Positions 13,566 to 18,307 of a DNA stretch of 18,307 nucleotides are shown here, piece by piece. The first letter of the stretch is position 1. Each line of letters opens with the position of its first letter. The translations under genes were made by a program, and so were the position numbers. The notes below the pieces were generated by a model. It was not told the origin of the DNA, did not search any database, and worked only from the letters and a program-made list of their open reading frames with translations. Source of the DNA: Thermoplasmatota archaeon (GTDB lineage: Archaea > Thermoplasmatota > Thermoplasmata > Thermoplasmatales > Thermoplasmataceae); NCBI GenBank assembly GCA_023379345.1, contig JAMCUV010000083.1, positions 1-18,307 on the forward strand. Reading direction: 5' to 3'.

Positions 13566-15474
13566 ACAGGAAATAATCATTGAGGATATTCTGCCGGCTG
13601 TTGACAGTGGACTAACTCCAGCAAAGGGACAGGCAGGACTGGTGCAGCGTGTTTCATGCAGGGCTTACTCCCATGGCACCAGGATCATAGGATCGCAGTT
13701 GGACTATCTTGCACCAAGTTCCAGAACGTGGAAGAGTGAGACCCTTGCACCCGGTCCGGATGATACCTTCACGGGATGGTTTCCCGTTACGAAGCCCGGA
13801 ATTTACAAATTCAGGATCACCGCATGGTATGATGATCTGCGCACGTGGTTGCGTGATACAACAGCCTGGAAGATCTCCGGTGAGGACGTTTCCGCTGACA
13901 TAGCAGCAGGCATTGAAAATATCAGGGCCGGAATTACCAGAGCTAAGGGTAGGGACCGGAAAACTTTCGAGAAGATCGTCTCATCTGCAGGGTCATCAGC
14001 TGACAGAGCAGTCTCGCTCATAAATGACAATTACGCCGTCCTTGAAAAGTACTGGCCAAGAAGTGGTGTGGCCAGATCTGATACAATGAAACTGGAGGCG
14101 TTTCCGGAATCGGCATACTTCTCATCGTGGTATGAGCTTTTTCCCCGATCACAGTCAGATATACCTGGAAAACACGGCACATTCAGGGATGTCATCAGGA
14201 GGATGCCTGATATTGCAGCAATGGGATTTGATGTGATTTACCTTACGCCGGTGCACCCAATCGGTTATACAAGCCGCCGGGGAAAGAATGGCATCATTCC
14301 GGCAGGAGATGATGATCCCGGAAGCCCATGGGCCATAGGAAACAGCCAGGGTGGCCACAAATCCATCAACCCCGATCTTGGAACCATATCTGATTTCAGG
14401 GACATGGTCTCAGAGGCCGGGAAGCATGGACTGAAGATCGCCATGGATATCGCACTGCAGTGTTCTCCCGATCATCCATATGTGAAGGAGCATCCCGAAT
14501 GGTTTTACCATCGCCCGGATGGGAGCATAAGATATGCAGAGAATCCACCCAAGAAGTATTTCGACATCTATCCGCTGAATTTCGACACAAGTGACCGCGA
14601 GAACCTGTGGAAGGAAATGCTGAGCATCTTCCAGTACTGGATTTCACAGGGCATAAGGATATTCAGGGTTGACAACCCCCATACAAAACCCCTTCCATTC
14701 TGGAAATGGTTGATAACAAGCATCAGGGAGAAGACCCCGGATGCGGTGTTCCTGGCAGAAGCCTTCACAAAGCCGTCCGTGATGTACAAGCTTTCAAGAT
14801 TAGGCTTCCAGCAGTCCTACACGTATTTCACATGGAGAAATTTTGACTGGGAGTTAAGGGAATATTTCAATGAGATAAACAATCCTGAAGTTTCTTCATT
14901 TTTCTGGCCCATGCTGTTCACAAACACTCCTGACATTCTGCCATTTGTGCTGCAGAGGGCAGGAAGACCGGCGTTCATGATGCGGGCAGTACTTGCCGCG
15001 ACACTTTCTCCACTGTGGGGCATTTACAGCGGGTACGAGCTCTGCGAAAATGCTGGTATTCCGGGAAAGGAAGAATACCTGGATGCGGAGAAATATGAGA
15101 TAAAGCAGAGGGACTGGTTTGCTGACGGCAACATCAGGGATTTCATAACCCTCTTGAATACCATAAGAAAGAATCTGGTCAATTTCCACCTGCATGGAAA
15201 TGTGAAGTTCCTGAACTCCAGCAACCCAAGCATACTTGCATATTACCGGCATTATCCTGGAGCCTCATCTGTCATGGTGGTTGTGAACATAAATCCCTAT
15301 GAGGTATGCGATGCCATGGTGCAGGTCCCGCCCGATTGGGTAAAGTCCTCGGACTGTGCCGGATATGATGTACAGGACATGATAACCGGTGAGAAATACT
15401 GCTGGCACAATGAGTACAACTACGTCAGGCTGGTTCCGGAATACAGGCCCGCCCACATACTGGTGAGGGAGTAG
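13552..15474 (+). CDS. glgE: Maltose-1-phosphate maltosyltransferase (GH13_3)
   Basis: A 640-residue enzyme that transfers maltose from alpha-maltose 1-phosphate to the non-reducing end of an alpha-1,4-glucan. It shows an N-terminal beta-sandwich (about 20-108), a helical insert (about 112-168) and a GH13 barrel. GlgE-specific segments are SSWYELFPRS (191-200), HGTFRDVI, GFDVIYLTPVHPIG, DPGSPWAIG, ALQCSPDHPYVKEHPEWF and YAENPPKKYFDIYP. The nucleophile is Asp374 in FRVDNPHTKP, the acid/base Glu403 in LAEAFT and the likely third carboxylate Asp461 in TNTPDIL. The 29-residue Asp-Glu spacing equals that of the Streptomyces coelicolor enzyme (Asp394/Glu423). The gene overlaps glgB by 14 bases and is followed after one base by treS, so the route trehalose-maltose-maltose 1-phosphate-glucan is physically linked. 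An ordinary alpha-amylase is excluded by these segments. Confidence 0.96.
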   Translation: MKTDEQEIIIEDILPAVDSGLTPAKGQAGLVQRVSCRAYSHGTRIIGSQLDYLAPSSRTWKSETLAPGPDDTFTGWFPVTKPGIYKFRITAWYDDLRTWLRDTTAWKISGEDVSADIAAGIENIRAGITRAKGRDRKTFEKIVSSAGSSADRAVSLINDNYAVLEKYWPRSGVARSDTMKLEAFPESAYFSSWYELFPRSQSDIPGKHGTFRDVIRRMPDIAAMGFDVIYLTPVHPIGYTSRRGKNGIIPAGDDDPGSPWAIGNSQGGHKSINPDLGTISDFRDMVSEAGKHGLKIAMDIALQCSPDHPYVKEHPEWFYHRPDGSIRYAENPPKKYFDIYPLNFDTSDRENLWKEMLSIFQYWISQGIRIFRVDNPHTKPLPFWKWLITSIREKTPDAVFLAEAFTKPSVMYKLSRLGFQQSYTYFTWRNFDWELREYFNEINNPEVSSFFWPMLFTNTPDILPFVLQRAGRPAFMMRAVLAATLSPLWGIYSGYELCENAGIPGKEEYLDAEKYEIKQRDWFADGNIRDFITLLNTIRKNLVNFHLHGNVKFLNSSNPSILAYYRHYPGASSVMVVVNINPYEVCDAMVQVPPDWVKSSDCAGYDVQDMITGEKYCWHNEYNYVRLVPEYRPAHILVRE

Positions 15475-15475
15475 A

Positions 15476-17128
15476 ATGCTCAGCGGCGGTGACGAACTCT
15501 GGTTCAGGGACGCCTCTTTCTATGAGGTTCCGGTGAGGAGCTTCTTTGATTCCAACGATGATGGAATCGGGGATTTCAACGGGCTGACCATGAAGCTGGA
15601 CTACATCAAGAGCATAGGCATGGACTGCATATGGCTCCTGCCATTCTATAAATCTCCCCTGAAGGATGACGGGTATGACATCAGCGACTACTACTCCATC
15701 CTGCCCGACTATGGGACCGTGGAGGATTTTGAGCGCTTCGTTTCCGAGGCCCATGCCCGGGGCATCAGGGTCATTGCTGATCTTGTGCTCAACCATGTGT
15801 CGGACCAGAATGAGTGGTTCAAGGAGGCCAGATCAAGCAGGGATAATCCGAAGAGGGACTGGTTCGTCTGGTCTGATGATCCTGATAAATACAAGGATGT
15901 CCGCATCATCTTCATTGACTCTGAAACATCCAACTGGGCATGGGATCCAGTTTCCAAGCAGTACTACTGGCACAGGTTCTACAGCCACCAGCCAGATCTC
16001 AACTATGACAACCCCGAGGTCAGGGAAGAAATGATGAACGTCATAAGATACTGGCTTGACAAAGGCCTGGATGGATTCAGGTGCGATGCCGTGCCATACC
16101 TCTTCGAAAGGGAGGGCACAAGCTGCGAAAACCTTCCGGAGACTCACCAGTATTTCAAGGAGATAAGGAAGATGATCGACAGGGAATATCCCGGGTGCAT
16201 CCTGCTGGCTGAGGCAAATCAGTGGCCTGCAGACGCAAAGGCATACTTCGGGAACCAGGATGAATTCCACATGAACTTCAATTTCCCACTCATGCCCCGT
16301 GTATTCATAGCACTTGCAGAGGAGGATGCTTTTCCAATTGTGAACATAATCAAGCAGACTCTGCCAATACCTGAAAAATGCGACTGGGGGCTTTTCCTGA
16401 GGAATCACGATGAGCTCACCCTGGAAATGGTCACGGATGAGGAGAGAGACCTCATGTTCAGGGAGTATGCAAAGCTTCCAAAGATGAGGCTCAACCTGGG
16501 CATCAGGCGAAGGCTTGCACCTCTCGTGGATAATGACAGATATGTTCTTGAGCTCCTGCATGCCCTCATCATGAGCCTGCCAGGGTCTCCCATATTCTAT
16601 TATGGAGACGAGATCAACATGGGTGACAACGTCTACCTGGGTGACAGGAACGGGGTGCGGACGCCCATGCAGTGGTCATACGACAGGAATGCCGGCTTTT
16701 CAAGGGCAGATTCCGAGGCGCTCTTTTCTCCAGTCATAACAAATCCAAATTATCATTATGAAAGCTTCAATGTTGATTCCATGTCAAGGCTTCCAACATC
16801 CTTCCTGAACTGGTTCAGGCGCATGATTGTTGTGAGGAAGCAGAATTCGCAGGTGCTGGGGCGTGGATCAATCAGGTTCCTGAAATCTGAGGACAAGCAG
16901 ATACTGGCATACATAAGGGAATACCAGGAACAGAGAATGCTGTGCGTCTTCAATCTGGGAAGGAAACCTGGATTTACAAGGCTTGATCTTTCAGAATTCA
17001 ACGGATGGCACCTCAGGGAGACAATAAGTTCCGTGAGGTTTCCCGACATTGGCGAACTTCCATACTTCTTCACCATGCCAAGGCATTCATATTTCTGGAT
17101 GATTATGGAGGCTCCCAATGGCACATGA
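15476..17128 (+). CDS. treS: Trehalose synthase / maltose alpha-D-glucosylmutase (GH13_16)
   Basis: A 550-residue GH13 enzyme that interconverts maltose and trehalose. Family-typical sequence includes WFRDASFYEVPVRSFFDSNDDGIGDF (9-34), DLVLNHVSD (102-110), FNFPLMPRVFIAL (268-280), FLRNHDELTLEMVTDEERD (307-325), MRLNLGIRRRLAPLVDNDR and YYGDEINMGDNVYLGDRNGVRTPMQWS. Catalytic residues are Asp204 in GFRCDAV, Glu246 in LLAEANQ and Asp312 in NHDE. It is a stand-alone TreS, not fused to a maltokinase as in many bacteria; the maltokinase is the next gene and overlaps by 11 bases. One base separates it from the glgE stop, and GGTGAGGGAG ends 4 bases before the ATG. In this operon TreS most likely feeds maltose to the kinase, though the reaction is reversible. 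Confidence 0.96.
   Translation: MLSGGDELWFRDASFYEVPVRSFFDSNDDGIGDFNGLTMKLDYIKSIGMDCIWLLPFYKSPLKDDGYDISDYYSILPDYGTVEDFERFVSEAHARGIRVIADLVLNHVSDQNEWFKEARSSRDNPKRDWFVWSDDPDKYKDVRIIFIDSETSNWAWDPVSKQYYWHRFYSHQPDLNYDNPEVREEMMNVIRYWLDKGLDGFRCDAVPYLFEREGTSCENLPETHQYFKEIRKMIDREYPGCILLAEANQWPADAKAYFGNQDEFHMNFNFPLMPRVFIALAEEDAFPIVNIIKQTLPIPEKCDWGLFLRNHDELTLEMVTDEERDLMFREYAKLPKMRLNLGIRRRLAPLVDNDRYVLELLHALIMSLPGSPIFYYGDEINMGDNVYLGDRNGVRTPMQWSYDRNAGFSRADSEALFSPVITNPNYHYESFNVDSMSRLPTSFLNWFRRMIVVRKQNSQVLGRGSIRFLKSEDKQILAYIREYQEQRMLCVFNLGRKPGFTRLDLSEFNGWHLRETISSVRFPDIGELPYFFTMPRHSYFWMIMEAPNGT
17107..17111 (+). promoter_or_regulatory. Shine-Dalgarno site of the maltokinase gene
   Basis: GGAGG lies 6 bases before the ATG at 17118, within the last codons of treS. 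It decides the maltokinase start, since the ATG at 17125 opens a frame that stops after 15 codons. Confidence 0.55.
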
Positions 17129-18307
17129 TACTGCAGTTCATCTATCGTCTGTTCTGGACAGGCCGGCACTGATTGGTCTGCTTGCACAGCTCAAGACAAA
17201 GAGATGGTTTCCGTTCAAGTCTGATTCCATAGTGGGTGCCCACCTTGTGGATGCTGTTCCTGATACCATAAATGAAGGGGAATCCGCCCTGGTCATTGTG
17301 GATATCTGCACCACATCCGGCGGATCCACAATTCTCATAACTCCATCATCCTACGATTCAATCCTCAAGGAAGGTACCGTGCAATATTCAGATGCTGTGG
17401 AAAATGGGACAATATCCTCGCTCATGAATAGATTTGCTTCAGATGACACTGTTACAGGTTCAAATGGTAAGATAGAAATTCAGGGTCCCTACGCGGAAGA
17501 ATTCCAGTCATACATGAAAACACATCCCGGCATGTCTCCCATGCATGTTGAACAGTCAAATTCTTCATTCACGATTGGCGACAGATATATCTGCAAGGTC
17601 TTCCGCAGGCCCATATCTCCAGATAATCCAGACTTCACGGTTCCGGTTGAGCTCTACACAAAGACGCACTTCAGGAATATCCCCAGGCCGGTTGCGCAGC
17701 TTGTTCATGAACCTGAACCACGGCTTTCCGTGGTTTCCATACAGGAGAACATTCCAAACAGCGGCGATTACTGGCACTATTTTCTTGAAATGAGCAAGGA
17801 TCTGGTGGACAATCTTGCTCATGGCAGAATGGCAGAGGTTGAAGATCATGTTGCAGAAATCAGTGCTTCTGCAACTGAACTGGCAGAAACAATTGCTGAA
17901 ATGCACAGGGGACTATTTGGGATAAACGACCCAGGATTCGGCCATGAACGTTTCACTTCCGACGACATTTCCCAGATCAGGCGCAGGTACATGGACCTTG
18001 CATCAGCAATACGCAGGACATCTATTTCCTTATCAATCGATGGAAAAATGTACGACAGCATTGACTTCTATGAACTCATAAAAAACTTTGTTGATAATTT
18101 CGATTTCTCTCCCCTGAATAAGGTTGAAAAGATCAGGCTCCACGGAGATCTTCATCTGGGGCAGATATTGAGGACAGCAAGTGGACCCATTATAATAGAC
18201 TTCGAGGGTGAGCCAATGAGGGGTGAGAGCGAGAGATCGTCTCTTGGGTGTGTCCTGAAGGATGTTGCCGGCATGACACGTTCAATAGATTATGCCCTCA
18301 GTTTTTA
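17118..18307 (+). CDS. mak: Maltokinase (Mak/Pep2 type), C-terminus cut by window edge
   Basis: An open frame of 396 codons from ATG 17118 runs off the right edge. The family usually has roughly 430-470 residues, so only the end is missing. Maltokinase makes alpha-maltose 1-phosphate from maltose and ATP. The N-terminal cap reads LAQLKTKRWFPFKSDSI (about 23-39), then an EQSNSSFTIGDRYICKVFRRP segment (145-165) supplies the nucleotide-site Lys160. The kinase-like catalytic region is HGDLHLGQIL (342-351, catalytic Asp344) followed by the metal-binding IIIDFEGEP (358-366, Asp361) and the family tail LKDVAGMTRSIDYA (380-393). The start has a GGAGG site 6 bases upstream and overlaps treS by 11 bases, giving tight coupling of maltose production and phosphorylation. 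Confidence 0.93.
   Translation, partial: MAHDTAVHLSSVLDRPALIGLLAQLKTKRWFPFKSDSIVGAHLVDAVPDTINEGESALVIVDICTTSGGSTILITPSSYDSILKEGTVQYSDAVENGTISSLMNRFASDDTVTGSNGKIEIQGPYAEEFQSYMKTHPGMSPMHVEQSNSSFTIGDRYICKVFRRPISPDNPDFTVPVELYTKTHFRNIPRPVAQLVHEPEPRLSVVSIQENIPNSGDYWHYFLEMSKDLVDNLAHGRMAEVEDHVAEISASATELAETIAEMHRGLFGINDPGFGHERFTSDDISQIRRRYMDLASAIRRTSISLSIDGKMYDSIDFYELIKNFVDNFDFSPLNKVEKIRLHGDLHLGQILRTASGPIIIDFEGEPMRGESERSSLGCVLKDVAGMTRSIDYALSF

Noticed and set aside
15833..16561. Long open frame of 242 codons on the minus strand inside treS
   Set aside because: It lies fully within treS, whose family motifs are unbroken, and its translation shows no recognisable family. It is a shadow of biased codon use.
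17125..17172. ATG overlapping the treS stop as a maltokinase start
   Set aside because: That frame stops after 15 codons. The ATG at 17118 with a GGAGG site is in frame with all maltokinase motifs.

Overview
The window looks like chromosome from an acidophilic or thermophilic euryarchaeon of the Thermoplasmatales kind. The grounds are A/T-rich TATA-like boxes about 25-30 bases upstream of the first codon of most first-in-transcript genes (the leaderless pattern), Shine-Dalgarno sites mainly in front of downstream genes, and the gene content: Lrp-type regulator, SQR-like flavoprotein with DUF1641 partner, glucose dehydrogenase and ArsB. Assignment to an order is inference. No rRNA, tRNA, CRISPR array or intact insertion sequence was seen.

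Layout. (1) 1-775, minus: 5' part of an amidohydrolase running off the left edge. (2) 1097-3202, plus: an MFS transporter, preceded by a possible 37-codon leader ORF, then a glucose 1-dehydrogenase-like SDR. (3) 3329-4932, plus: an SQR-like FAD oxidoreductase overlapping a DUF1641 gene by 4 bases. (4) 4955-6292, minus: a DsrE-like / FmdE-like / ArsR three-gene operon, divergent from arsB (about 6437-7720, plus). The divergent intergenic region holds two copies of an 18-bp palindrome, one over each predicted TATA region; they are strong candidates for the ArsR operator. (5) 7724-9558, minus: a TDT/SLAC1-type anion channel or transporter downstream of a degenerate carboxymuconolactone-decarboxylase-like protein. 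(6) An Lrp/AsnC regulator (minus) divergent from a membrane protein that resembles an M48 metalloprotease whose zinc ligands have all been replaced. (7) 11373 to the right edge, plus: a tightly packed run glgB-glgE-treS-mak, the last gene cut by the edge.

The last block is a complete GlgE pathway in one apparent transcription unit. TreS interconverts trehalose and maltose, maltokinase phosphorylates maltose to maltose 1-phosphate, GlgE transfers the maltosyl unit onto an alpha-1,4-glucan, and GlgB branches the chain. All catalytic residues expected in the visible parts are present. This route is known mainly from bacteria, so an archaeal operon joining a trehalose pool to a glycogen-like polymer is the most notable metabolic feature.

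The most system-like uncharacterised feature is the arsenic/sulfur block. An ArsR with a CxC metal-site motif is cotranscribed with two small proteins, a Cys-containing DsrE-like protein and a His/Cys-rich FmdE-like protein, opposite an arsenite efflux permease. The SQR-like gene lies next door in convergent orientation. A link between thiol/sulfur handling and arsenite detoxification is inferred from this arrangement, not proven.
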